DNA of 64,000 nucleotides from Geotrypetes seraphini (Eukaryota; Chordata; Amphibia; Gymnophiona; Dermophiidae): contig NC_047098.1 of assembly GCF_902459505.1 (NCBI RefSeq), positions 34,056,523-34,120,522 on the forward strand, written 5' to 3'. Below are positions 53,230 through 64,000 of the stretch, piece after piece. The first letter of the stretch is position 1. Each line of letters begins with the position of its first letter. The position numbers were made by a program, and so were the translations under genes. A model generated the notes under the pieces. It was not told where the DNA came from and made no database searches. It saw nothing but the letters and a program-made list of their open reading frames with translations.

Positions 53230-53715
53230 GAACCCTCATATCATTTCAGTGCTGAAAATCTAATTATTTAAGAGAATGTTCTTCTCTGTGCCTTAAGCAT
53301 CCATTTAGATTATAAACACCATATACTCTGTTTGAATTTAGGGTGTCATAAGAATGCCAAAACAATGTTGCCAGTTGTACAAATTTGAGTGGAATAGCAG
53401 CATTGTCAACACAGCATTTTAAAGAGACTGGTATTTAACACTTTCAGACTTTCATTTCCTTCCAGTGTATCTATAGCTAGATAACAGTTTTTGTGTTCAA
53501 AAGCAACAAGCTTTGTGTAGCCTGATCGTTTGAAGGAGTTGTGTAAAATTAGCAACCCAAAAATAGATGTTAATGTGGTTGTCCTCTTTCAGTGTTTTAT
53601 CCTTGTAGTTAATTCTGTGTGTAGTTTGCAGTTGACACATCATTACTGTTCATCTGTGGTTGCATGGAAGCAAACAAAATAAAAGTACTATAAATAAATA
53701 AAAAAATTTTATTCA
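53230..53715. other. Unassigned DNA
   Basis: AT-rich sequence with no recognised gene or repeat. It ends in a short A/T-rich stretch near 53690. Confidence 0.4.
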
Positions 53716-53717
53716 CT

Positions 53718-54292
53718 AAGGACTGGATTCTCTAAACATGCATTAGTCGGTCCTCGAGGGCGGCAATCCAGTTGGGTTTTCAGGATTTCCCCAATGAATA
53801 TGCATGATATCTATTTGCATGCACTGCTTTCATTGTATGCTAATAGATCTCATGCATATTCATTGGGGAAATCCTGAAAATCCGTCGGGATTGTGGCCCT
53901 CGAGGACCGACTTTGACACCCCTACTCTAAACGGTGTTGTTATTGGCGACCACCAATTGCATGTGAAACAGCAATATTTAGAGAATCACTTCTCTGGAAA
54001 AGGTAGGCACCAGGAATGTATGCCAGGGTTTTCAAGGCCTACATTTCCAGTGCCTATGTTTGATGTGAATTGTGCCTAACGCCAGTTCCGGTGTTAGCCA
54101 TACCTACAGTGGTGTTAAGCACTGGTAGGCACTTCTGGAGGCATGATTCCAGTGCCGTATGCTTAGGCACCAGTAGGCACCTTGAAATTTTAATTAAGTA
54201 GCATTTGAAATGGCATTTCCCTCTTAACCTAGGCGCAGGTAGGGTGCATACTTGTGCCTACGTTAAGGTGCCGTTTATAGAATTTTCCTCTA
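53718..54292. mobile_element. DNA-transposon remnant containing a palindromic MITE
   Basis: The left 'ggactggattctctaaac' and right 'gtttatagaattttcctct' form approximate ends. 'ggcacc' / 'ggtgcc' and 'gtaggcac' words recur throughout. The element is split by the MITE at 53744-53924, after which 'ctctaaacgg' resumes. No transposase. Confidence 0.5.
53744..53924. mobile_element. Palindromic hAT-like MITE
   Basis: It is the same family as 31112-31291 and 60970-61141: 'caggatttccccaatgaata' and its complement form the arms around 'atgcactgctttcattgta'. The ends read 'gtcggtcctcgaggg' and 'cctcgaggaccgac'. Confidence 0.75.
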
Positions 54293-54294
54293 AC

Positions 54295-55255
54295 TTAATA
54301 TGTTTCTTGACTAGATTTCAGGAACTGTCACTTCCTCCTTTAGGTCAGAACAAAATTTCATAATAAATATTGAATAAGGTTTTCGTTCTCTGTGTTGGAA
54401 ACCAACAAAGTTAGCATTGTATTTTAAGGGATGTTCTTTAAAATCTCCATACCAACTTGATTAAGAAATATGATGCCTATTTCAATGAGTTTGTGTACAC
54501 TCATCACTCATAATGGAGTTACTGCCAGCATAACCTTATGAGTTAAAAACAAAACAACAATACTGCATGGTACAAATTGTAAATTTTACAGAAATGTTTA
54601 AAGCATGGTTTTTGTTTCCCATTATTTTGAGCTGAAACAAATGGAGGAAAGCACAGCTCACAGAATTCTTTCCAACCCATCTGTCTCCCCCCTCAAATGC
54701 AAGTAGCACGGGGGATTTTTTTCATATGGCTAGCCCAGGGCAACTTGGAGCCAACTTCATCGTCAGCAGGACCAGCATCTTGAATAGTGTTTAGGTCACA
54801 GCTGTGAGCTTTCATAGTAGTGTGGTCTACATGCCCGAAGAGATCCTAGAGGTGCATTTTGGAGGGAGTCCTCAGCAGACTGTGCTTAGCATTGTCCTGC
54901 TATCTCTGTTCAAATACCAACAGTGAAAAACCCCAGATCCTGATGTACCAGCTACCTTTTTGAGCACCTCCCCCCCCCCAAAAAAAAAGACATTAAGTGG
55001 TGCCTAGCAAACCCCCTAGATTACAGATATGAATGCTGGAAGAATGACCATCTTGTTCAGCCTTCTGAAGTAATAACGTTGGTCTCTGAATCTTTACTAG
55101 AGCAGACCAGCTGTCTACCTTTATTGCTTATTCTTAAAAGGGAGGTCATGTCAGTAGAATGGAGTCTCTCCATAATTTATTAGTAGAATATCTGGGAGCA
55201 GGGATTTCATTTCTCTTTATGGTTTGGGAAAGCTTTCTCAAGTACTTTCTATTTT
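54295..55255. other. Unassigned DNA
   Basis: No gene or element is seen, apart from a C8/A8 run near 54970-54988. Confidence 0.4.
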
Positions 55256-55299
55256 AACATTTACTGTAGCATGTCCTGTTTCTCTTTCTTTTTGATGGC

Positions 55300-55396
55300 C
55301 TTGACCTGTTTTTGGCCACCGCGGGAGCGGACTGCTGGGCAGGATGGACCTGTGGTCTGACCCGGCAGAGGCACTGCTTATGTTCTTATGTTCTTA
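55300..55396 (+). mobile_element. CR1 LINE 3' end
   Basis: 'ccaccgcgggagcggactgc' and 'ggtctgacccggcagaggca', followed by 'cttatgttcttatgttctta', is the CR1 3' UTR and terminal repeat. Only the last about 100 bp is present, and the DIRS 5' region follows. Confidence 0.7.
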
Positions 55397-55910
55397 GTTG
55401 TTTATATAATGTTTCCCTGGCATCACCAGCAGACCAAATGGGTTGTGTCCATCTACCAGCAGGCAGAGATAGCACGGAGCTGTCTTCTGTGATAAAGGAT
55501 GGTACACTCTGACTGCTCAGAATTCTTTATCTCTAGCAGGTGGATGGATGGGTATCTCCCGGGCTCTTGGCTTCATTCTGGTGGTGGCCTTCCTCCTGTC
55601 TTAGAATACTAATTTAGTTAGCCGAGGGTCCAAGTTTGAGGTTTCTGGCCTTGGGGTACTCCTGGTGGTGCTAGATCAATACCTGCCCCCCTCCCCAGGA
55701 CCCTTTGAGGTAGCTGGGTCCTTTCTCTCTTTTTAAAAAAAACCCACACAGGAGAGATTCAGTGCCCTTGCTTAGGCTGCTAAACAAGGACTGAGAGCTA
55801 GAAGTGGATTGAGTTGCAGCAAACTCCAGGGGAGCCAGTATTTGCTTCTGTCAGCAGCCCTTACCTCAGAGTCTTGGGGACGGTGCCTGAAGCAGCCAGT
55901 GGGGTAAGTA

Positions 55911-56288
55911 CAGTGGTGTAGTAAGGGGGCGAACTGCCTCGGGCACGGTCTTGGTGGGGGCGCTGATACCTCTCCTCCTCTCTGCCTCCCCTGATGCGCG
56001 TGCGCCTTCACTTCTCCTCCCCCCCCCACTGTACCTATAGCTCTTTGCCGGCTCAAGCAGCAGCTCCAATCTGCTGTTTGCACCTGCCTCGGTGCTCCCC
56101 TCTGACATTACTTTTGGGTTCCACGACTAGGAAGTGACATTAGAAGGAGATCCAGTGCGGGCAGCAAGTTGGAGATACTTCTCGCGCCAGGGAATCTAAA
56201 CAGATATGGGGGAAGAGAAGGGGCGCGCAGGGAAGGAGCAAGTGTGGTGGAGAAGAGGGGGGTGCCTCCCACCTTCGCAACACCAGTG
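55911..56288. mobile_element. hAT element with exact 8-bp target duplication
   Basis: CAGTGGTGTAG at the left pairs with CACTGGTGTTG (complement of the right end). GGTAAGTA flanks both sides exactly (55903-55910, 56289-56296). The GC-rich interior ('ggcggcgctga', 'gcgcgtgcgcc') has no transposase. Inserted in the 5' region of the DIRS copy. Confidence 0.8.
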
Positions 56289-58439
56289 GGTAAGTACCTC
56301 AGCCTTGCTTTCTCTGTTTCTGTGTCAACTCTGTAGTTCCCTATCACCCTGTGGGTTGTAGCTTTGGTTGCCACTGTGGTTTCCCATGGGATGGTTGGCA
56401 CTTCCTCAGGTTCACATATTGTAGCCAACTCCTAGAATAAAATAAAATAAAAACAAGAACCGCAATCTGGTATTGGGTCCACATCATTAACAAAAAATGG
56501 CACGAACTGTGTGGCTGGCAATCAAGTGGTAGTTTTAGCGGGAAATCTTAATTAATGGTGGCAGAGCCTGTAAAACACTTCCCACTGTGCGAAGCGGAGA
56601 GCAGCTTTGTGCACACTGGTATCGGGGACCTCTGGAATTTCCTAGTTCCTTTCAGAAGACTCTTAGGTCAGTGTGTGTGTGTGTGGGGGGGGGGGGAATT
56701 CCTTGGTTAGGGAGGAGTCTAGGAGGCCTGCACTCTCTCCTGGAGCTTCAGATGCCTCCTCATCTCACATGGTTCTTCAGACTAAGGGCCAACACAGTGT
56801 AGACCTCTCTATAGTGACAGGTTAAGAGTCCTTTGGGCAAGGGGCCACAGCTAATCCTGGCTCTGTGTCTCAAGTGGGTTCTGAGAGCGCCCAACACTTC
56901 TCCACAGAATTTGTGCTTCTGTTTCATCAGGCCTTTCTCTCAAGCAATCTAATTCTTCTATTGTGTTTTTTTTTCTATATAATCCGCTTGGGGGACCCAG
57001 CATCTGAGAGGCACAAGTTGGAGGGGGCCTTTACCTGCTTGCCAGTAAGACTCTCCCTTTTCTGAGACTGGTGTAGCCTATTTGGCTGATTCCCTCTATG
57101 ACTTTGTTCGGATGTCCTCTAAGCAAATGGCTTTGGCCTTTACAGGACATTGGATTTTGTGGTTGCAGCACTGTGCTGCTGATCCTGTCTCCAAGTTGCA
57201 TTTGATCAACCTTCCATTTCGGGGGCAACTTCTTTTCATGGAAGACCTGAAAAAGCTGGTCAAGGAGCTGGGGGACTCCAAAACCCAGTAACTTTCTGAG
57301 GACTGTCCCTGAGTGTCAGGGAAGTAGTCATAAGAGAGGATGTGCCTACGATATTCCAAGAGGTATCATCCTAGACACTTTCAGAATTTTCAGCGATTAC
57401 GTTTTTCTCAGCACCAGTCCTTTCATTCGGACAAACGGGGCTCTTCTCAGTCCAGCCGTCCCAGTCCTGCCCCCCAGAGCTTCTCAATGATGGATTGCTA
57501 GCCCATTATCTGGACTCTCCACTCTATCCCTTTTTTTATGGAGAGTGGGTCTTAGAGATCATCAGAGATAGTTGCAAATTAGAACTCGCCTCTCTGGTCA
57601 TCAATTCCTTTTTGATCTCCCCTTGTCATGCCCTATGAAAAAGGGATGCCATTCTAACCACTCTGGGAGGATTGCAATGCTTGGAAGCTCTCACTCCTGT
57701 TCTGTGGAACCAGTAGGGGTTGGGCAGGTAGTCCCTTTTATTTTGTGGCACCCAAGAATGAGGGCTTCTTTCTGCCATTCCTGGACCTCAAGGGGGACAA
57801 CTGATTTTTGTCGGTGAAACAGTTTCATCTAGTGATGGTGGCAGTTCAGCCGGGGGAATTTTTAATAACTCTGGATCTCAAGTAAGCATACCTTCCTGTT
57901 TCAATCTGGTCCCCCCTCATCAGCGTTATTTATGCTTCGTAGTCCTGAGCCAACATTTGGGCCAAGCCATTTGACTTGGTGACAGCTTCCAGGACATTCT
58001 CCAAAATAATGGTGGTGGTGGCTGCCTTTCTCAGGAAGGAGGATATCAGGGTTCACCCATGTCTAGACAACTGGTTGATCTGGATGTCCTCAGTGGCAGA
58101 GAGTCAAGCTGCAATGTCCCAGATCATAGCACTTCTCTGGTCACTCAGCTGCGTGATCAATCTTTCCAAGAGCCATCTATTTCCCTCTCAGAGACTGAAG
58201 TATCTGGGAGTTCACTTCAACATGAGTCGGGGACAGTTTTTCTTCTGGAGCCTCGTCTCAAGTTGCAGTCCCAAATACACTCTTCGTTGTAGGATCCAAA
58301 GCCAAGAATTTGGGACTATGCTCAGGTTCCATGGTGGTGACCCTGGAGGTAGTATTGTGGGCCAAGGTACACATGAAGCCTCTACAACAATCTGTTCTGT
58401 CTCAGTGGTCTTCAATATCCCAGGATTACTCTCTTTATT

Positions 58440-58867
58440 TGAGATTACTCTCTTTATGGAGAAGCAGAGACTTAGAGGGGATATGATAGAGACTGAAGGG
58501 CATGAGATCATGAAGGGCATAGAGAAAGTGGAGAGGGACAGATTCGTCAAACTTTCGAAAACTACAAGAACGAGAGGACATTCGGAAAAATTAAAAGGGG
58601 ACAGATTCAGAACCAATGCTAGGAAGTTCTTCTTCACCCAGAGGGTGGTGGATACCTGGAATGCGCTTCCAGAGGGCGTGATAGGACAGAGTACGGTTTT
58701 GGGGTTCAAGAAGGGATTGGATGATTTCCTGAAGAAAAAGGGGATAGAGGGGTATAGATAGAGGATTACTATACAGGTCCTGGACCTGAAGGGCCGCCGC
58801 GCAAGCAGACTGCTGGGCATGATGGATCTCTGGTCTGACCCATCAGAGGCATTACTTTTTTCTTATG
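58440..58867 (+). mobile_element. CR1 LINE 3' end inside DIRS
   Basis: The plus frame reads 'KQRLRGDMIETEGHEIMKGIEKVERDRFVKLSKTTRTRGHSEKLKGDRFRTNARKFFFTQRVVDTWNALPEGVIGQSTVLGFKKGLDDFLKKKG', then a stop near 58760, a 3' UTR ('gggccgccgcgcaagcagac') and a worn 'cttatg' end near 58866. Most of the frame is intact, so this is a relatively young copy. A GATTACTCTCTTTAT direct repeat occurs at 58424 and 58443 at its left edge. Confidence 0.8.
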
Positions 58868-60164
58868 AAAGCAGTCAAGGCCATCATGAGTTGGTAGCTT
58901 CATACAGCCAACTTCAGCCAGGAGATGCCTTTGGGTTGTCACAGTCACGAAAGCCAGTCCATTGGGCTGGGGTGCCCACTCTGAATCACAATACCCAAGG
59001 CTGTTGTACTCCTGTGGAGGTTCTTAGGTCGATCAACTGGCTAGAGCTCCGGATGATACACCTGGCACTGTTGGCATTTCAATCCCTGCTGACAGGCAAG
59101 CCAGCCAGGATTCTGTCAGACAATGTCACCACTGCGAAGTCTATCAACAGAGCTTATGCGAAGTGCACAGTGGGCGGAGAGCAATGTTTTTCTCCTGTCT
59201 ACAGCTCATATCAAGGGGACTGTGAATGTCTTGGCATATTTTCTCAGCCACAACTCCCTGGACTCTGCGGAGTGGACTGCGGAGTGGGCATTGTCCTCTG
59301 CCTTTCATTTGGTGATACAGAAATGGGGGTATCTGATCCTGGATCTTGAGGCCTCTTACTACAATGCCAAAGTTCTGTGATTTTTCATCAGGGGAAGTGA
59401 GTCCGGGTCAAAGTGCCTGGATACTTTGTTGCAGATGATATTCTCTGTCTTTCCGCTGTGACAGCTCATCAACAGGGTGCTCCACAAAATCTGTTGGCAC
59501 GGGAGACTGGTAGTCCTCAATGCGACAAATTGGCTTCATTGCCCATGGTAAACTGATCTCATGGTGGACGAACTCCTTCCCCTGCCTCTTTCAGAGGACC
59601 TTCTGTCTCAGGGTCTGATCAACATGAACAATCCATCCCACTTTGGTCTTACGACCTGGTTCTTGAAAGGGCATAGTTGAGAAAGAAGGGTTATGTGGAG
59701 GAGGTAATTACTACCTTACTCCTCAACAACAAGTGTTCTACTACTTTGGCTTATACAAGGATTTGGTGAACATTTGAGCTCACCTATGTCCTCATTCTTG
59801 GCTCAGATCCTGGCCTTCCTACAGGAGGGCTGTGCTAAGTATTTGACTCTTTCTTCGATCCAAATTCAGGTGGCAGCATTAGTCTGCTTTTGTGGTTGAC
59901 TGCTGGACTCATCTCTGGCGGCTTATCCTGATGTTATGCATTTTATTAAGGACATAGTTTGATTTGATCTCCAGTTCGCGCTCCTTGCCCAACATGGAGC
60001 CTCAATCTAGTTCTCCAGTTGCTTCAGAAGGCTTTGTTTGAACCTCTGTATGCAGCCAAACTGAAGGATCTCACCCTGAAAGTGGTGTTTTTAGTGGCCA
60101 TTACTTCAGCACGTAGGATTTCTTAGTTATAAGGGCTGTCCTGTATCTCAAGGAAGATGTAGCG

Positions 60165-60655
60165 GAACTTGAAGAGGTTCAAAGAAGAGAGACTCAAGAT
60201 GATAAAGGTTAGGGCTCTTTAGCTTGGAAAAGAGACAGCTGAGGGAGATATAATTTGTCTACAAAATCCTGAGGGGTGTAAAATGGGTACAAGTGGATCA
60301 ATATTTTTTTTTTTTATTCCGTCAAAAATTACAAAGACTAGGAGGGGACACTCGAAGTTACAGGGAAATACTTTTAAAACCAATAGGAGGAAATATTTTT
60401 TCATGCAAGAGAATAGTTAAGCTCTGGAGAGCAGTTAACATAGCTGGTTTTAAGAAAGGTTTGAATATTTTCCTAGAGGAAAAGTCCATAGTTTGCTATT
60501 AAGACAGACATGGGGAAAGCCACTGCCTGCCCTGAATCGGTAGCATGGAATGCTTTTGTTTGGGTTTTTGCCAGGTACTAGTGACCTGGATTGGCAACCA
60601 TGAAAGCAGGCTACTGGGCTAGATTGGTCTGACTCAATAAGGCTATTCTTGTGAT
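60165..60655 (+). mobile_element. CR1 LINE 3' end inside DIRS
   Basis: Text runs from 'VQRRETQDDKG' through 'GRHSKLQGNTFKTNRRKYFFMQENS' and 'NIAGFKKGLNIFLEEKSIVCY', then a 3' UTR ('gtgacctggattggcaacca') to 'aggctattcttgtgat'. It is the same subfamily as 14920-15240 and 40905-41595. Inserted in the recombinase-side half of the DIRS copy. Confidence 0.75.
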
Positions 60656-60969
60656 CCCTTACTCATGTTCTCAGAGGGGAGAGTTTCCATACGTATGGTG
60701 CCTTCCTTTTTGTCAAAGGTAGTATCTTCCTTTTACATTAAGCAGCCTCTGTTTCTGCCCTCCTTTCTGGAGGAGGATAATCCAGACCAGTTTCACCACC
60801 TCCTGTTCCTGGATGTTAGGAATGTGCTGCTGCAGTACCTACAGGAAACAAATGAGTTTTGCTGGTCAGACCATCTCTTCTTGCTTTTTGGTGGTCATGC
60901 TTGTGGTTCTGCTGCATCGAAGGCCACAATTACTAGGTGAATTAAGGAGGCCATTTTGTCAACTTATAT

Positions 60970-61141
60970 CAGGGGTCTCAAAGTCCCTCCTTGAGGGCCG
61001 CAATCCAGTCGGGTTTTCAGGATTTCCCCAATGAATATGCATGAGATCTATGTGCATGCACTGCTTTCAATGCATATTCATTGGGGAAATCCTGAAAACC
61101 CAACTGGATTGCGGCCCTCGAGGAGGGACTTTGAGACCCTG
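60970..61141. mobile_element. Palindromic hAT-like MITE inside DIRS
   Basis: CAGGGGTCTCAAAGTCCC at the left pairs with GGGACTTTGAGACCCTG at the right. The inner arms 'caggatttccccaatgaata' and complement are nearly perfect, with a short centre. This is the youngest-looking member of the family in the window. The open frames across it are mirror images. Confidence 0.8.
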
Positions 61142-61611
61142 CTATTGGGGAGGCGTTCTCTGATCTCCTTGAAAGCCCACTCGACCAGGACTTTGGCGAC
61201 TTCATGGTCAGAGTCGACATTTGTGGTGCAGCTATGTGGTCCACTTTCACCAGGTACTATATGTGGATGTGGCAGTACGTGTCATGGCTTCCTTAGTTTA
61301 GGGCATCTGTTCCGTTGGAGTCGCTGGCTGATTCTCACCCTCATTGAATAGAGACTGCTTTACTACATCCTATTTGTCTGGATTCATCTGCTGGTAATGC
61401 TAGGGAAGGTAAAATTGTCTTACCTGATAATTTTTTCCCTTAGTCACAGCAGACAAATCCAGAGACCACTCTCTGTGGAGGGGCGCTGCCATTTGTTTTT
61501 ATTGCTGATATTGCTTTCACTGGCTGTGTTATGCAGGCTGTTCTTTCTTCTTCCTTTGTATATAGTTTGAGTTTTCAGTGGTGTTACTGTGGAGGGAGAA
61601 CTTGTGTTGTT

Positions 61612-62540
61612 AGGGCCGGATTAAAATGTAGGCCCAGTAGGCATGTGCCTGGGACTCGATGAGGTCAAGGGAGCCTGATGAGCTTGGCGCCCGCATGTCT
61701 TCCTCCCTCCTTCCTTCTCCCACATGTGCAGCAGCCACCATTTTGCTTTCCTCTCTTCCCCGCCCAGTTGAATAGCAGTAGCTCTATTCCCAGCCTCCAG
61801 ACTAACAGTGGCTTCCTCCTCTCCCTTCATTAAAGCTCTGTGTTCTAACTTGCCTGCATTAGTGCCAGTAGCATCAGTGCATTGATTCACTTAGGCAGCC
61901 TTTGGGCCTTTGCTGGGTCATGGCCCCCCTCTGATGATGCAGCTTCATCTTTCTTCAAAGGCGGGTGCAACCCAGCAAAGGCCCCAAGGCTGCCGTTATG
62001 AATTGTTGTGCTGATGCTATTGACACTGCTGCAGGCAAGTTAAAACACTTGAGTTGCTGCAGCTAGTCCAGGTAAGGGAAGGTGCTGTTGCCACTGGTTT
62101 GAGGTGGAAAGGGGAGCTGTTGATGGTAGGGGTGAAAGGGGAAAGGAGAGTTAGAGCTGGTAGTGGGGAAAGGGAGCTGCTTTTACTTGCCGGGAGTGGG
62201 ATAAAGAGATGCCATACTGGACTGTAAATAGAGGATGATGAAGGGAAAGCTACTGATGGTTAGGGGTGAAAGGAGAAGGTGAGCTAGAGCTGGTTGGGGG
62301 AAGGGGCACTGCATCTGCTGGTCAGGGGAGAAAGAGAGTTGCCACACTGGACTGGAAATGGAGGATGGTGAAGGGGGAGCTGCTGCTGGACAGGGGCAAA
62401 GAAAGAGAGAGCTGCTACTGGACCTGGAGGGAGGATGAATCAAGGTTGCAAGAAATGGAGAGCTGCTGCTGGACCTGGATGGATGATGAATCAAGTTTGC
62501 AGTACACTTTTGTATACGTATGGAAAAGGTTCAGAATTTA
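61612..62540. repeat. GC-rich transposon-like region with internal repeats
   Basis: It begins 'tagggccggattaaaatgta', like the end of a known class of DNA elements. 'gggtcatggcccccctctg' and 'ttgctgggt' / 'acccagcaa' words form inverted pairs (61910-61990). From 62090 to 62480 'gagagctgctgctggacc'-type units recur every 50-60 bp. The right end is not found. No gene. Confidence 0.45.
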
Positions 62541-62689
62541 AGTCCTGGGCAAGTAGGTGGGAGGAAGAGGGATTTGTTCAGAGATGTTTGGGAGTTGTAT
62601 AGAAGAAAAACTGTACACTGGCTCTGGTATGGTAATCTTTCTTTCAAATTTTAAAATAAAAATAAATAAATCAAGTGGAAATAAAGAAG

Positions 62690-62990
62690 TAAATAAGAAA
62701 ACAGATAAAAACAATACAATCCATTTTGTATACCACCAATACCTCCATGAAGCTCAGAGCGGCTTATATAATTAAGGTGATACAAATTAAAAACAAGTAT
62801 TACAATATTTAGGAATCATTCATAAAAAATTCTTGAAAAAGATAGGTCTTTTTTTGAAACATTTAAAATTAGATTGCTGGTTATTGTTAGCTGGTAAAGC
62901 TTTCCACAGTTTTGCTGCTTGATATGCCCATGTGGAGTTAAACGTTCTATTGTATCTAATGTTCCTAATAACTGGATACTGAAAATTGTC
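62690..62990 (-). mobile_element. L2-type LINE 3' fragment
   Basis: Plus text 'ccattttgtataccaccaat' and 'gctcagagcggcttatataa' is a LINE tail in reverse. The minus frame 63034-62816 includes 'GKLYQLTITSNLILNVSKKDLSF', the degraded C-terminal block. 5'-truncated near 62990, where a DIRS terminal region begins. Confidence 0.5.
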
Positions 62991-62992
62991 CT

Positions 62993-64000
62993 AGGACAAG
63001 CAGGCAGCATATTCTCACATGTGGGTGACATCATCCATGGAAACCAGTATGGACAGTGTAAAAATGCATTGGCACTTTAAGAGCTTAAAAGCTTTCAGAC
63101 TTCCCATACTGTGCATGCGCAAGTGCCTTCCCACCCAACGAGGGCGTGAGTTACCTCAGTTCTTCATTTTCCATGGAGTGAAGAAGTTGTGTTTTCTAGT
63201 GCTGCGTTGCCTTCCTTCAGCATGTCTGCTTGTGAGATTTAATTTCACAACTATTTTCCTTCGGGTTTTTTAATTCTTTCTACAGTATTCGTGAGTTAAA
63301 AAAAAAAAGACTTAATTTTATTTTGTGTTGTCTCAGTCCTCTTTTGAGGTCTGGGGTCTTGATTTTGAGTTGGGCGGATTTTCTTTCTCTATAAAAATTG
63401 AGTTCGATTTTGCCGCTTAAATATTTCCCGTCCATGTCTTAGACTCTAAGCATGTTTAAATAGTTCTGTCGGTGTCAGTGCCATATTTCTATCACCTACT
63501 CACACAGCTAGTGTATCCAGTATTTGGAGCCTGAACATCAGCTGGACTCTTGCATTTGTTGTTCTAAAGGCCCGATGACTTCAGCAGGATTGATCCAGTT
63601 ATGGAGGAAAAATCTTAATCCTCTGTATCTCTGTACCTACATCGACATCAGCATTGGACATCTCTGCATCTGGGAAGCCTGCTAAGAAGCTGATTACTTT
63701 GCATCTGGTGTCACAGGCCTCTTCAGCATCAAGTCTCTCGATGCAGGCCAAACATTGACACTGGCATTCTGCTTCTGTGCAGTCTGTATCTCCTACTGGG
63801 TGTGCATCTTCTTCAAGGTCTCCCACCCCTTGACACTCTGTTGCACCATTGATACCCACCCAGTCTCATGTATCGGTGCAGGATATTCAATCCAAGGTCA
63901 ATGACTATCTGCAAATTGGAGATAGATTCAAACTAATCTCCATGCCAGTGTCTATACCGACTTCATTGGTACCAGCCCAGCTTGAGTATAGCTCTTACAG
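62993..64000 (+). mobile_element. 5' part of another DIRS retrotransposon
   Basis: 'cctaggacaagcaggcagca' and 'cacatgtgggtgacatcatc' are the start of a DIRS-type terminal region. The following sequence runs into a gag-like part and off the right edge. It is of a different subfamily from the copy at 55.4 kb. It appears broken, but the window is too short to judge how many times. Confidence 0.5.

Larger units (their letters stand above)
55400..61600 (+). mobile_element. DIRS retrotransposon, broken but nearly full length
   Basis: The left terminal region begins near 55410 ('gcatcaccagcagaccaaat', 'ccatctaccagcaggcagag'). A gag-like part lies at about 57080-57300. RT ('FLRKEDIRVHPCLDNWLI', 'INLSKSHLFPSQRLKYLGVHF') is at about 57990-58240. 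RNase H ('INWLELRMIHLALLAF', 'ILSDNVTT') is at about 59030-59130. A tyrosine-recombinase-like C-terminal part lies at about 60660-61290, and the right terminal region near 61370-61480. It is broken in many places and also carries four insertions (55911-56288, about 58440-58867, 60165-60655, 60970-61141). DIRS elements are retrotransposons that integrate by a recombinase and do not use a DDE integrase. Confidence 0.7.

Noticed and set aside
58424-58457. Target-site duplication for the CR1 at 58.44 kb
   Set aside because: The two GATTACTCTCTTTAT copies are both at the left edge. None was found at the right end, so it is a local duplication.

Overview
This window looks like non-coding DNA from a large vertebrate genome, most likely an amphibian and plausibly a caecilian (inference from the repeat mix: CR1 and L2-type LINEs, DIRS retrotransposons, Penelope, L1, many hAT and Harbinger MITEs, tRNA-derived SINEs). 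There are no bacterial-style genes, and no host protein can be named with confidence. Nearly every long open frame is either a LINE or DIRS relic or an antisense frame in GC-rich DNA.

Host signals. Two CpG islands mark likely promoters. The first (about 3.7-4.65 kb) holds a candidate minus-strand first exon and YY1-type motifs. The second (about 38.1-38.95 kb) looks like the non-coding first exon of a rightward gene, ending at a strong splice donor at 38950/38951. Just upstream of it lie a CTCF-like site, an RFX X-box and a ZNF143-type SBS element. The DNA right of 38.95 kb would then be intron 1 of that gene, and the DNA left of about 4 kb an intron of a leftward gene.

Layout. 0-3.7 kb: AT-rich intronic DNA with one L2-type LINE piece. 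4.7-10 kb: LINE 3' ends, hAT elements and an old minus-strand DIRS piece. 10.16-11.52 kb: a Helitron whose empty site can be read directly. 11.5-18.8 kb: interleaved L2, CR1 and RTE LINE fragments and tRNA-SINEs. 19.4-22.6 kb: a hAT MITE, a CR1 with an RT domain and an L1 3' end. 22.7-24.3 kb: a large foldback element. 26-29.6 kb: Harbinger and hAT elements and ORF1-only L1 copies. 30.6-36.2 kb: an L2-type LINE split by MITEs, a Penelope element, and a GC-rich modular repeat. 36.57-37.14 kb: a long, nearly perfect palindrome. 37.6-38.95 kb: promoter. 39-41 kb: mostly unique. 41.6-46.7 kb: two hAT elements with 8-bp target duplications that carry long internal palindromes. 49-53 kb: an inverted CR1 duplication, CR1 and DIRS pieces, and mariner/Harbinger/hAT insertions. 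55.4-61.6 kb: a broken DIRS copy with four insertions. 63-64 kb: the start of another DIRS copy running off the right edge.

The best-supported observations are target-site duplications and terminal repeats read directly from the sequence. These give a relative insertion order in several places. Family names rest on recognised motifs and were not checked by search.
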